Below are positions 42,868-52,648 of a stretch of 64,000 nt of DNA, one piece after another. Position 1 is the stretch's first letter. Every line of letters begins with the position of its first letter. Location: assembly GCF_030581075.1 (NCBI RefSeq), contig NZ_JAUQSW010000003.1, positions 248,001-312,000 on the forward strand, given 5' to 3'. A program made the translations under genes and the position numbers. Source of the stretch: Hymenobacter cheonanensis. Its GTDB lineage: Bacteria; Bacteroidota; Bacteroidia; Cytophagales; Hymenobacteraceae. Under the pieces are notes generated by a model. That model saw nothing but the letters and a program-made list of their open reading frames with translations, ran no database searches and was not told where the DNA came from.

Positions 42868-45800
42868 CTAGTGGGCCACTTGCAGGCGCTGGCGGCTTAC
42901 TACGGTGCCCTGCTGCACCACGTGCAGCACGTAGAAGCCGGCCGGCAGCTTGCCCACCCGCAGGCGCACAGCGCGGGCGCCGTGGCCGGCCTGCTCGAGG
43001 CGCAGCTGGCCGTAGCTGTCGTAGAGGCGCACGGCCTCGATGCCGGGGCCCGCCGGCTCAGGAGCGGCGCCAGAGGTGGCGCGGGCGCTGGAAGCCGGCG
43101 CGGCAGTGTCGTCCTGCTGCACGGTTACCTCGTCGGCGCCGGGGTTGGGGTACACGGCAAAGTTGCTGCACGGCTCGAAGGTGAAGTCGTTGCGGCTGGT
43201 AGTGGCGCCGCAGCCGTTGCTGGCCGTGATGGTGATGGCACCGCCCCGGCCGCCGCCCTTCACGTTGAACGTGCCATCGGCCCGCAGCTGGCTGCGCAGG
43301 CTGATGCTGCCCGAGGCACTAAGCTGGTAGGTAAGCGTGGGGTCGTAGTTGTAAATCTGAAAAGTGGCGAACTGGTAGGTGCAGCCGTCGAAGGTGTCGA
43401 GGGAGCCGATGCCGGGCGTTTCGGGAGCGCCGAGCTTCACCTGCCGGGTGATGGTGAGTGGGCAGGCCCCGCCGATTTGCAGGGTGATAGTGACGTAGTC
43501 GCTGCTGGTGCTGCTGTTGCCGGTGGTGAAAGTGCTGCCGGTGCCCGTAGCCACGGTAACGGCGCTAGCCGGCGAGGCCGTCCAGGTATAGGCAAGGCCA
43601 GGGCCGTAGAGGGTTGGGGCCGTGTAGGTGCCGCTGCCGCACAGCGTGCCGGGGCCGGTGAGCTGCAGGTCGGCCGGAGAAAGGCATTCCGCGGCACACG
43701 CTACGCCATTGGGCATGCTTGGATTGGTGCGCTGCATTTCGTTGAATAGCCACTCGCTATTACGAGCCGTGTAGCGCAGGTGGGTGAGGCTGAAGTCGCT
43801 ACCGCTCCGCTCCTGGGCAATGAAGCTGCTAATGCCGGGGTTGCCCACGCGTTGGGTAGGGTTATCGGTCAGGCCATTGATGTACTTGGCGTAGGCGGTG
43901 GCCGGCGTGGTGGTGGGCAGGTCGAGGGCGCTGAAAGTGGGCACAAAACACACGTCGCCGTCGTACAGCGTCACGTTCAGGAAAAAGCTGGTTATAGCAC
44001 CCAAGTCTGCACAAGTACCCGACTCTCTTTTATAGTTAGTATTGCCACCTGGCAGGGTTTCGTAAGGCAGTGTATTGGCGGGGGAAGTGGCCGACTCGCG
44101 GAGCAAATAAAACTTGATGGGAAAGCAGTAGCCGAAATAGCGACTGCCAATGCACAGGTCGTACTGTATCCAGATGCGGGCATGGCTGACTTCGGCCTGC
44201 TGCCCATAAGCCGGGAGGCCATAGGCAGCCATATCGGCTTGGAGCGAAAAGTTGTCGAAAAACACAAAGCCGACAATGGGTGGTAAAAAATGGTTGCGGC
44301 TGGTGGACGACAGCAGCACCCCCAGCGGGGTGTTTTGAGGCTAGCCGCACTGCGAGCCGTCGCTGGTGGCCACAATGGTGTAGGCCGCGCCGGGCACGTT
44401 GTCTATCATTTGGCGGTAGGGGCTGTTCGGGCCGTTGAGGAAGGTGTTGGCCTGAATGCCGCTGCCGCCCCGGCCATTGAAGGCGTTGAGGAAAGAAAGC
44501 TGCTGGGTAGCGGGCTGGTTGAGTACTTCTACGACCGCGCCCAGCTCGTCTTTGAAATCGCGCACCTTGAGGTTGAACAGGAACGGCACGTCGAAGGAGC
44601 GCGTGAGCGACTGCACGCCAATCGGGTTGTAGGCCCCGCGCTGGGGGCTGTCGTGCAGGGCCAGCAGGCGGGTTTCGGGGTCGTTGAGGTTGCGGCTGCC
44701 GCTGGGGCTCGGAGGCAGCTTGGTCATTTCGGCCAGGCCGTAGCGGGCAATGAGGCCGCCCATGCTCATGGCCAGCACCACATTGGGCTGCCGCACGCCG
44801 TTGAGCGGCTGCTTGCGGTCGTTCACCCAGCGCACCACGTCCTCAAACAGTGCCGCATTGCGCCGGATGTCGTCGGTGTTGTAGTCTAAATCGCTGTAGA
44901 CGAGGTCGTAGCCAGCTTGCTCTAAGTGGTCGTTAAAGTCAAAAGGAGTAGTGAACGGCGATTGAATACGGTCGAGAAAAGAGGATACTGTATTATTAGC
45001 ATTATTACAATGCTCCAACTTGCCCTCTGCCACGCTAGCCAGATTATACTGCTCCACCACGATGAGTGGTTTGACTAACGAGGTATGGCCGGTGCCGTAG
45101 CGCACCGATACGTGCGCGCTGGCGTGGGCACTGGTAATGGGTACGATATATTCGAGGTCATTGGCAGGGGCGTAGCGGCTGGCGGCTGCCACGCTCTGCA
45201 CCGTGAAATCGAACCAGCTTTCGCGGGTTTCCTGATAAAAAAATACCTTGTAGGTAAGCCGCACCTTCACTTGCTTGGTGCCAGCCGAGGTGTAGGTCGT
45301 GCGCAGGGGCTGGCCCCAGGTAGCGGCCTGGTAGCCGCGCCCATCGCCAAAATCGAGGGCGATGCTGGTGGGCACGGCCCCGTTGCCGCTGAGGTAGAGA
45401 TTGCGGCGAAATACGAAGGCCACGCTGCCGGTGGGCGCGTCGCGGCGGGCGGGGGCGGCGGCAAAGAGCACGTTGGTGCGGTAGGGGCTCTGGCTGCGGC
45501 CGGGCACGTCGACCACCTGCCCGTTTTGTACGGCGAGCAGGTTGTTTTGCAGGGCATCGGGGCGGATGCTGGCGTAGGGCATGTACTGCACCACGAGCGG
45601 GATGGCCCCGCCCCCGGTGGCCGAGGCAGCGCTAAGGCGGGCGTTGAGGGCGGGCACGTCGGGCAGGGTGTCGGTACCGCTCACGCGGGCTGAGGCCAGG
45701 GTGGTGCGCAGGTAGCGCAGCGTGGCCATATCGGTGCGGTTGGTATCGGTGAGGGTGGCGCCGGTGAAGAAGCGCAGGGGCAGCAGGCGCACGCCGTATT

Positions 45801-45957
45801 TGAGCAGGCGGCCAGTGGGCACTTGCGTTTTAGTGAAGTGGGCAAAAGTGGCGTGGTACTTCTGGCGCCGCAAGTGGAGATGCTGGCTCGTCAGACACTG
45901 GAATTGGCTTAGTGACCAGGTATTTACCGGCAAAACTGCCCTTTGCGCTAGCGGCAA
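42868..45957 (-). pseudogene. T9SS-secreted lipase-like protein, interrupted by one in-frame TAG and lacking a 5' end
   Basis: Two open stretches (45957-44341 and 44319-42868) are in the same frame and separated by a single TAG at 44341-44343; the seven codons between TAG and the next GTG are also open. The first part is alpha/beta-hydrolase-like (VVLAMSMGGLIARYGLAEMTK is the nucleophile elbow). The second continues the protein, then has a PKD/Ig-like part (YTWTASPASAVTVATGTG) and a T9SS sorting domain (FAVYPNPGADEVTVQQ to the end). No signal peptide or ATG precedes LLPLRFFTGATL; the first in-frame ATG is at 45729. I infer a decaying gene. Readthrough of the TAG or two separate proteins are less likely. 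Confidence 0.75.
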
Positions 45958-46126
45958 AGCCTAGGCCAGGCGAGCCGCCAGGGACTTTAGAAAAAGCCGG
46001 TAAGGCATTTCTCAGCCCGAATAATGCGCGACACTGTGGCTAGCCGGAGCAGTTCTGCCTGAGCGCCCGGCAACCTGCGGCTGTCAAATACGTTAGCACT
46101 AATAACACTAGCAAAATTGACCCGTT

Positions 46127-46489
46127 ATGAAAATTGCAGTTGAAAAAGGCGAAGCCAAAGGCTTCCTGCCCGATGGCCGCCACACCGTTACCATCACCAG
46201 CATTGAGGAAGGCACCAGCGAGCACCAGAACGTGCCGTTTTTTGCCGCGCACATGGAAAGCGAAGACGGCTACGTGACCCAGCGCTTCTACAACTCGCCG
46301 GCCGGCCACCCCATCATTTTGTCGCTGTACGCGGCTGTGGGCATCAAGCCCCAGGAAGGCAAAGACCTCGACACTAAGCAGCTGATTGGCAAGCACCTGT
46401 CGGTAGAAGTGAGTGACCACAGCTACACCGACCCGGCTAGCGGCAACGAGCGCAGCATCCGGCAGGCCACGGGCTTCCGGGCCGCGTAA
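46127..46489 (+). CDS. Hypothetical protein, DUF669-like in pattern
   Basis: A 120-residue cytosolic protein: MKIAVEKGEAKGFLPDGRHTVTITSIEEGTSEHQNVPFFAAHMESEDGYVTQRFYNS, then IGKHLSVEVSDHSYTDPASGNERSIRQATGF. The shape (a short beta-barrel-like protein with G-x-ALPDG-type start and a C-terminal V-V-E-x-Y-x-D motif) resembles small phage-type proteins of the DUF669 kind, which are linked to single-strand DNA metabolism, but no phage gene is nearby and I give this similarity low weight. It ends 44 bp before a long palindromic repeat. Confidence 0.7.
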   Translation: MKIAVEKGEAKGFLPDGRHTVTITSIEEGTSEHQNVPFFAAHMESEDGYVTQRFYNSPAGHPIILSLYAAVGIKPQEGKDLDTKQLIGKHLSVEVSDHSYTDPASGNERSIRQATGFRAA

Positions 46490-46533
46490 TTAGGGGCTTT
46501 TGGTTTGACTATAGCTAAGGCCAAGGCAAAAAC

Positions 46534-46645
46534 AAAAACGTCCGTCATGCTGAGCTTGCCGAAGCATCTTGGTCGCACCGCTAGGGTTATTAATCCAACG
46601 TTGCAACCAAGATGCTTCGGCAAGCTCAGCATGACGGACGTTTTT
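46534..46645. repeat. Dispersed palindromic repeat with 40-bp perfect arms
   Basis: 46534-46573 is a perfect reverse complement of 46606-46645, with a 32-base loop. The arms contain GTCATGCTGAGCTTGCCGAA and its complement. A related copy with different inner sequence is at 49569-49691 and a diverged one lies inside murF (55186-55275). It separates a plus-strand gene from the convergent DUF4230 gene and could terminate both. Confidence 0.95.
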
Positions 46646-46669
46646 TGCAGTAAAACCAGAGAGTTGAGA

Positions 46670-47305
46670 CTATAGCTTGCGCGCCGGGCCGGGCGCTACC
46701 AGCCGCTGGCCCACCACCACGCGCCGCCCGGTGAGCGTGTGCAGCATGGGCACCAGTATTTGCTGGGCGTTGCGCTGGGTTTCGGCCAGAATGCCGCTTT
46801 GCAGCGCCGACTTGCGCACCTGGGCCTCGGCGTAGCGGTAGGCCTCGTCCACTAGGCTGGCGTCCTGAAAAAAGCCGTTTTCGGTGCTGAATACGCGGCT
46901 TTCTTTGTGGTTAACCTGGAAAGCGCACAGCTCGGGGTCAGGCAGGATAACGTGCACCACCGAATCGCCCTCAAAGGTCACGTCCTGAGGACGGATTTTG
47001 CGCAAATCGAGGCAGCCCACGGCCTCGCCGCCCACGATGAGCGCGGCCTTGGCATCGGGCAAAAACGGGTATTTGGCGGTGCGCTTGTACTCCACCACGT
47101 CTTTGAAGCGGTAGCGCACCAGTTCGAGCTTGCCCAGCGCCTCCACCTGCGTGAGCACCGTATTGTGCGTCACCGTCACCTGCGGCTCGCGCGGGGCCAG
47201 CGGGTTGAGGCTGGCCAGCGTAGTGCCGATTTTGCGCCACAAAAACAAGCCCAGCGCCACCAGGATAAGCAACGGAATAAGGCGCCGAAGGAGACGAGGA
47301 AGCAT
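46670..47305 (-). CDS. DUF4230 domain-containing membrane-anchored protein
   Basis: A 211-residue protein with one N-terminal transmembrane helix (RLIPLLILVALGLFLWRKI) and a DUF4230 domain. Family features are VLTQVEALGKLELVRYRFKDVVEYKR at about residues 50-75, ALIVGGEAVGCLDLRKI, VHVILPDPELCAFQVNHKESRVF, and a C-terminal helix ending LVPMLHTLTGRRVVVG. The function is unknown. The bulk of the protein should sit in the periplasm. It starts at the ATG at 47305, divergent from the membrane protein at 47409. Confidence 0.85.
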   Translation of the reverse strand: MLPRLLRRLIPLLILVALGLFLWRKIGTTLASLNPLAPREPQVTVTHNTVLTQVEALGKLELVRYRFKDVVEYKRTAKYPFLPDAKAALIVGGEAVGCLDLRKIRPQDVTFEGDSVVHVILPDPELCAFQVNHKESRVFSTENGFFQDASLVDEAYRYAEAQVRKSALQSGILAETQRNAQQILVPMLHTLTGRRVVVGQRLVAPGPARKL

Positions 47306-47408
47306 AAGCAGCGGCAGAGGGCTAGCCAGCGCCGGCCCGTAGTGGAGGGTACTCAGTAATACCCCAAACCTCAGGCCAGGGTTGGCGGCAGCGTAGCTTT
47401 AGGACCTG

Positions 47409-48659
47409 ATGCGCTTGCTTCCACCTTCTGTTTTGGGCCTGGCCCGCCGTGCCTGGCGCGGGCACCGCTGGCTGCTGCTAGGCCTGTGGCTGCTGGTGCA
47501 GGCCGCTTACTTGGTACGCTACCACGGCCCGCACTACGCCAACGACAGCGCCCGCTACCTCGGCTACGCGGCCAACCTGGCCGAGCACGGCTACTATAAA
47601 ATTGAGCCCGGCACCGCGCCCACTACCATCGCCAACAACGGCGTGGCCAACTTTCAGTACGAGCACAACCAGCGCTACATCCTCTACCCGTGGTACCAGA
47701 GCGTGTGGCTGCGGCTGCACGCCGGGTGGTGGGGCATTGTGCTGGGCCAAATTGCGTTGTCGGGGCTAGCGGCGCTGGCGCTGTATGGCGCCGTGCGGCG
47801 GCTGGCGGGCGGGCGGCGCGCGGCGGCCGCACTAGCCACGGGCCTGTTTGTGCTGTGGCCCGATGTGCAGCAGTTCAATTGCTACCTGCTCACCGAGTCG
47901 CTGTTTATCAGCCTGTCGGTGCTCTCGTTTTGGGCGTTTGGGCGCACCCGCGCCGGGGGCTGGCGCGCCTGGGTAGCGTTGGGTGGGCTGCTCGTGCTCA
48001 CGGCTTTGGTGCGGCCCAATGGCTTTGTGGTGGCGGCGGCAGTGGGGCTGGCAGGGCTAGCCACGCTTTTTGTAAAAAAGCGCCGGGTATTCTGGCTGGC
48101 CGTGGGGGCCGCGGGGCTAGCCTCACCGCTGGCAGTGTGGTGGCTCAACCATCAGCTGGTCAGCTTCTTTATTGTCGAAACCTACCTGCGGGGCGAGCTG
48201 ATGTTTGCCACGCCCGTGTGGGCCGTGCACCCCAGCGCGCCGCTGGTGCTGCCGCCCGCCGGCTGGGGCCAGATGTCGCGGGTGCTGTATTTCGCGGCCC
48301 ACAATCCAGGTTTTCTGGCCCGGCTGATGCTGGGCAAGCTATTCGTGTTTTTCAGCAGTATTAAGCCCTACTACTCGCTGGGCCACAAGCTGCTGAGCGT
48401 ATTGGGGCTGTGGCCGCTCTACTACCTGGCGGTGCGCGGCGCCCGCCGGGCGGCGGTGTGGCTGCCGGCGCGGGCATTTCTGGTGGGCGTGCCGCTGCTG
48501 CAAGCCGCCGTGGTTATGCTCACCGTCGATGACTACGACGTGCGGTTTCTGGCGCCGGTGCTGCCCTTTGTGTTCGCGCTGGTAGGGCTGGCGGTAGGTG
48601 AATGGGTAGATAAGCCAGGGCTAGCCCGAGTAGACCAGACGAGCAGTTCGCACATTTAG
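47409..48659 (+). CDS. Polytopic membrane protein resembling GT39-type glycosyltransferases
   Basis: A 416-residue protein with about ten transmembrane helices. The first periplasmic loop after helix one has YLVRYHGPHYANDSARYLGYAANLAEHGYY, which matches the acidic motif region (DxxxY) of GT-C/ArnT-like enzymes. LFVLWPDVQQFNCYLLTESLFISLSVLSFW is a further family-like segment. GT-C enzymes use polyprenyl-phosphate sugars to decorate lipids or proteins. The donor and target cannot be inferred here. It is 8 bp from the convergent PLP gene. Confidence 0.7.
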   Translation: MRLLPPSVLGLARRAWRGHRWLLLGLWLLVQAAYLVRYHGPHYANDSARYLGYAANLAEHGYYKIEPGTAPTTIANNGVANFQYEHNQRYILYPWYQSVWLRLHAGWWGIVLGQIALSGLAALALYGAVRRLAGGRRAAAALATGLFVLWPDVQQFNCYLLTESLFISLSVLSFWAFGRTRAGGWRAWVALGGLLVLTALVRPNGFVVAAAVGLAGLATLFVKKRRVFWLAVGAAGLASPLAVWWLNHQLVSFFIVETYLRGELMFATPVWAVHPSAPLVLPPAGWGQMSRVLYFAAHNPGFLARLMLGKLFVFFSSIKPYYSLGHKLLSVLGLWPLYYLAVRGARRAAVWLPARAFLVGVPLLQAAVVMLTVDDYDVRFLAPVLPFVFALVGLAVGEWVDKPGLARVDQTSSSHI

Positions 48660-48667
48660 TCAAGTAC

Positions 48668-49573
48668 TTATCGTAAAAATCCCGCCCAGGCTTGCAGGCC
48701 GCCGGTGTGCACGGCTACCACGGTGCTGCCCGGCGCAAAGTGGCCCTGCGCAATCAAATCGAGCACGCCAACCAGCAGCTTGCCGGTGTAAATCGGGTCG
48801 AGCAATACCCCGTAATCAGCCTCAAATTCCTGGATGAAGGTGCGCAGCCCGGCCGGCAGCTTGGCGTAGCCACCGAAGTGGTAGCCGATGTGCAGCTCGT
48901 AGCCGGCCCCGGGCGCGCCGGCCGTCGCCAGCAGCGTGTTCACTTCATCGCGCAGGAAATCAGCTCCTTTCAGTGCCGCCACGCCCACTACGCGGGCCGG
49001 ATAGCTGGCCTCAGCCACGCCCAGCGCCAGGCCGGCCAGCGTGCCGCCCGTGCCGGCCGCCACGGCCACGGCGTCGAACGCGGTGTGCTGGCGCAGCTCG
49101 CTGATAAGCTCGGCTACGCCGCGCAGGGCTAGCGTGTTGGTGCCGCCCTCGGGCAGCAGGTAGGCAGGGCCGAAGCGTTGCTGCATTTCGACTAGAAACC
49201 CTGGTTCGGCCCGGCGGCGGTAAGTGGCGCGGTCGAGGTAGTGCAGGGCCATGCCGTCGGCTGCGCACCGGGCCAGGGTGGGGTTGAGGGGCCGGTACTC
49301 CTCGCCGCGCACCAGGCCCACGGTTTCGAAGCTGTGGAGCCGGCCAGCGGCGGCCACGGCCGCCAGGTGGTTGGAGTACGCCCCGCCGAAAGTGAGCAGG
49401 CGCGCCTGGCCTTCGGCGCGGGCTTGCAATAGATTGTATTTCAGCTTGCGCGCCTTGTTGCCGGGCAAGTCGGGGTTCCGCAGGTCATCGCGCCACAGCA
49501 GCAGGCGCACGCCGTGGCTAGCGGCAATGGGGTGCGGTATGGGCTGAAGAAAGTCTGGAAAAACGTCTGTCAT
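48668..49573 (-). CDS. PLP-dependent ACC deaminase / D-cysteine desulfhydrase family protein
   Basis: A 301-residue fold-type II PLP enzyme. The Schiff-base lysine is in LPGNKARKLKYNL near residue 40. LLTFGGAYSNHLAAVAAAGRL is the cofactor/substrate loop, and VAAGTGGTLAGLALG the phosphate-binding loop. Such enzymes deaminate 1-aminocyclopropane-1-carboxylate or desulfhydrate D-cysteine; the sequence alone does not decide between them. The ATG and the next few codons (MTDVF) lie in the edge of a 47-bp-arm palindromic repeat. No other start is obvious before FPDFLQPIPHP, so the repeat seems to have supplied the start. Confidence 0.85.
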   Translation of the reverse strand: MTDVFPDFLQPIPHPIAASHGVRLLLWRDDLRNPDLPGNKARKLKYNLLQARAEGQARLLTFGGAYSNHLAAVAAAGRLHSFETVGLVRGEEYRPLNPTLARCAADGMALHYLDRATYRRRAEPGFLVEMQQRFGPAYLLPEGGTNTLALRGVAELISELRQHTAFDAVAVAAGTGGTLAGLALGVAEASYPARVVGVAALKGADFLRDEVNTLLATAGAPGAGYELHIGYHFGGYAKLPAGLRTFIQEFEADYGVLLDPIYTGKLLVGVLDLIAQGHFAPGSTVVAVHTGGLQAWAGFLR

Positions 49574-49691
49574 TGCGAGCGCAACGCAGTGGAGCGCGGC
49601 AATCTTTCCTTGTCGGCTGCTTTTTTATAGGTTACGCACCCTAGCGACAAGGAAAGATTGCCGCGCTCCACTGCGTTGCGCTCGCAATGAC
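49569..49691. repeat. Dispersed palindromic repeat with 47-bp perfect arms
   Basis: 49569-49615 is a perfect reverse complement of 49645-49691, with a 29-base loop; the pairing extends outward with G-T pairs. The outer part (GTCATTGCGAGC) resembles the outer part of the repeat at 46534. The left arm contains the start codon of the PLP-enzyme gene, and the right arm ends 23 bp before the stop of the YfhO gene. Confidence 0.95.
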
Positions 49692-49713
49692 GGGCGGTAA
49701 AAGTCAGCCGTAG

Positions 49714-52284
49714 CTACGCGGCCTCGTCGGCGCGGCGCTGGCGGAAGCCGAACACGCCGGCCGCAGCCACGGCCAGCAGCACGCCAATGCTCGACAGCAG
49801 CGACACCGTGTTGCCGATTTTATATTCCTTGGGCTCAAACACAAACTTGATTTCGTGCGACCCGGCGGGCACCTGCATGGCGCGCAGCACAAAGTCGGCG
49901 CGGAAGTGCGGCACCGGCTTGCCATCGAGGAAAGCCTGCCAGCCGTCGGCGTAGTAAATCTCGGAGAAAACCACCGTGCCCGGCTGCGCGGCCGAGTAGC
50001 GGTAAGTGAGGGCGTCGGGCGCGTAGCTGGTGAGGGCAATGGTGGCCGATGAGTCGGCATACACGGCCGGCTTGGCCTCAGGAAACTTTTTGGTGTCTAC
50101 TACGGCTACCTGCTTGGTATTGAGCGTGCTCAGGGCGGCCATTTCGGCATCGGGGCTGTCTACGGCCTTCAGCTCGCGCACAAACCAGGCGTTGCCCAGC
50201 GCGCCGGGGTTGCGCTGCACCTGCTCGGTTTCGCCCTGCTTTTGGGGCGGCACCAGCACGTAGCGCGTGTTCAGCATGTTGAGCACGCCGGTATTGTTCT
50301 GCGAAATCTGGCGCTCGATGAGGTCCTGATAGCGGCGCAGCTTGGCGCCGTGGTAGCCGCCGATGCTCTTGTGGAAATACGAGGTGCGCGCCTCGTTAAA
50401 CGGGTTGCCGAGGTTGAGCACGCGGTAGCTCAGGTCTTTGTCCTGCAAAATCTGCTGGTCGGCGGGCGTGGGCTGAAAGCTCTCGGCGATGGTTTCAGTC
50501 TGGAAGTTCTTCTCGCCCAGGTAGCGCTTGTCTACCGTCCAGAGGTCGAGCAGCACTAGGGCGGCCACGGCCAGAGCGGCCACGCGGGCGTCGATTTTCC
50601 CCTTCAGAAAGAAGTACAGCGCCGCCAGCGTGAGGCCCACGAAGAGCAGCCCGCGCCAGATATCGTTGTGCAGCAGGTCGGCGCGGTCGGCGCGCAGGGC
50701 GCTCATGAGCTGCGGCGTGAAGCCGCTTTGCGTGAGGTTCGCATCCTGCGGCGAGGCGTAGTCGAAGCTCAGGCTAGCCACCCAGGTCAGCAGCAGAAAG
50801 CCCGCCGTGATGGCCCCGGCGTAGAGCAGCTGTTTGGTACGAGTCACATTATCGGCCGAGTCTACGGCCACGGCCGGGGCGCCAGCCGCCGCGCGAGCGG
50901 CCTTCGCTAGGGCCGGGTGCAGCGGCTCGCTAGCCACCGGCGCGGCGCCCGTGGGCACCACGGCCGCGCGGGGCCGCAAGATGCGCGAGAGCGCCAGCGC
51001 TGCCAGCAGCGGCATGGCCAGCTGGGCAATAACCAGGCCCATGCTCACGGCGCGGAAGCTGCGGTAGCCGGGCAGGTAGTCGAAAATCAGGTTGTTAAGC
51101 GTCTCGAAGTTCTTGCCCCAGGCCAGGATAAACGACAGCAGCGTGCCGGCCAGCAGCCAGTAGCGCGTGCGCTTGTCCACCACAAACAGGCCTAGCACAA
51201 ACAGGAAGCAGACCGTGACGCCCACGTACACCGGGCCGGCCACGTAGCTCTGGTCGCCCCAGTAGGTAGGCATGCTGGCCAGGTATTCTTCGGGCAGGCC
51301 GGCGGCCGCGATGTGCGAATCTTTGGGCAGCAGCATGGCGCTGCTGCCGCCGTAGAAGTTAGGCACCAACAGGGTCATGGTTTCGCCGATGCCGTAGCTG
51401 TAGGCGAAGGCGTAGTCGCGGTCCTGCTGCCGGGCGTTGGGAGCGGCCTGGCCGGGCTGGGCCGGCAGCGCTTTTAGCTCGGAAGGTGCGCGGTTGCTGT
51501 ATTTGCTGTACTCGTAGGTGGTGTAGAGGCGGCCGAAGCTCACGCCCACGGCCAGCAGTGCGCCCACCCCTAGCAGAACCACGCGGCTGAAAAAATCGGG
51601 TAGGCGCCCGGCCCGAATGGCCGCTACCAGCTCAATAATACCATAAATAACCACCAGCAAGCCCAGGTAATAGGTAATCTGCGGGTGGTTGGCGCGCACG
51701 TTCATGGTGAGGCCCAGCGTGAAGAGCGCGGCGCCCAGCCACTTGTTCTGGCGCATGGCCAGCAGCAGGCCGCCCAGCACCAGCGGCGCGTAGGCCAGGG
51801 CCCACGACTTGGTATTGTGCCCGGCCGCCAGGATGGCGAGGTTGTAGCTCGAAAAGCCCAGCGCCACCGCGCCGGCCACCGCCACCAGCGGGCGCACGCC
51901 CAGGGCCACCAGCAGCACGTAGCCGCAGAGCAAGGCCACAAACAGGTTGCTGACCACGCCCGGCAAGCCTAGCGCGATAAACTTCTGCACGTACACGAAC
52001 AAGTCGCCGGGGAAGTGCACCGAGATGAGGTAAGTCGGCATCCCCGAGAACATGGAGTTGGTCCACAACGGCTCGTGGCCGTGCTCGGCGGCCCACTGCT
52101 GCGTTTCGCGGGCGCCGCCCTGAAACTGGGTGATGTCGTGCTGCGCCAGCGTCTGGTGCTCAAACACGATGGGCGCGAAGTAGGCCACGGCCAGCACCAC
52201 AAAAAACAACACGGCCAGCACGTGCGGCCAGGCCCGCTGCCACAAGGGCGCGGGGGTAGGAGAATAGGAAGTGGAAACGGCCAT
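49714..52284 (-). CDS. YfhO family membrane protein
   Basis: An 856-residue protein with about a dozen transmembrane helices, then a large soluble C-terminal part and a final helix (IGNTVSLLSSIGVLLAVAAAGVFGF). The YfhO pattern includes FAPIVFEHQTLAQHDITQFQGGARETQQWAAEHGHEPLWTNSMFSGMPTYL near the N-terminus, and ANHPQITYYLGLLV. In Firmicutes YfhO-type proteins glycosylate lipoteichoic acid; in Bacteroidetes a GT-C-like transfer reaction on envelope molecules is assumed but not shown. I use the ATG at 52284 (MAVSTSYSP); the open frame reaches 30 codons further without an ATG in a plausible place. Confidence 0.85.
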   Translation of the reverse strand: MAVSTSYSPTPAPLWQRAWPHVLAVLFFVVLAVAYFAPIVFEHQTLAQHDITQFQGGARETQQWAAEHGHEPLWTNSMFSGMPTYLISVHFPGDLFVYVQKFIALGLPGVVSNLFVALLCGYVLLVALGVRPLVAVAGAVALGFSSYNLAILAAGHNTKSWALAYAPLVLGGLLLAMRQNKWLGAALFTLGLTMNVRANHPQITYYLGLLVVIYGIIELVAAIRAGRLPDFFSRVVLLGVGALLAVGVSFGRLYTTYEYSKYSNRAPSELKALPAQPGQAAPNARQQDRDYAFAYSYGIGETMTLLVPNFYGGSSAMLLPKDSHIAAAGLPEEYLASMPTYWGDQSYVAGPVYVGVTVCFLFVLGLFVVDKRTRYWLLAGTLLSFILAWGKNFETLNNLIFDYLPGYRSFRAVSMGLVIAQLAMPLLAALALSRILRPRAAVVPTGAAPVASEPLHPALAKAARAAAGAPAVAVDSADNVTRTKQLLYAGAITAGFLLLTWVASLSFDYASPQDANLTQSGFTPQLMSALRADRADLLHNDIWRGLLFVGLTLAALYFFLKGKIDARVAALAVAALVLLDLWTVDKRYLGEKNFQTETIAESFQPTPADQQILQDKDLSYRVLNLGNPFNEARTSYFHKSIGGYHGAKLRRYQDLIERQISQNNTGVLNMLNTRYVLVPPQKQGETEQVQRNPGALGNAWFVRELKAVDSPDAEMAALSTLNTKQVAVVDTKKFPEAKPAVYADSSATIALTSYAPDALTYRYSAAQPGTVVFSEIYYADGWQAFLDGKPVPHFRADFVLRAMQVPAGSHEIKFVFEPKEYKIGNTVSLLSSIGVLLAVAAAGVFGFRQRRADEAA

Positions 52285-52648
52285 CGGGCGCTTAACTACG
52301 AGTAGGCAAATGAAGCCCGAAGGTAGCGCCGGGGCGCGGAAGGGGGTGGGGTAGTAACGAACTGGAGAATACAAGAACTAAAAAATTTCTCATATTTTCA
52401 GGTTACACAAATTACTGATAATTGGGTTTTATTTTTGATAAAATGCTGATTATCAAAAATAAGAAAATTGGTTTCAAAGACCCTCAGATGGTCTGCTCCT
52501 TCTCTTGAGTTGCATGGTGTTCTACTTTCGTCGCAACGTATGGTACACACCCCGCCAACACGGTCGCCTACAAACGGCGAACCCCCGGCTGGTGACACAA
52601 CCGAGGGTTCAAGAAGCGGGTGCAGGAACACCCAGACTTCTTACTCAA
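52285..52648. promoter_or_regulatory. Non-coding leader region with inverted repeat and hairpin
   Basis: AT-rich around 52380-52470. It contains ATTTTTGATAA (52431-52441) inverted at 52450-52460 around eight bases, overlapped by TATTTTTG (52430-52437), which fits a -7 box on the plus strand. An operator over a promoter is one reading. Further on, an imperfect hairpin (52580-52609, AACCCCCGGCTG with AACCGAGGGTT) could be an attenuator. I see no convincing gene before the small ORF at 52649. Confidence 0.4.
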
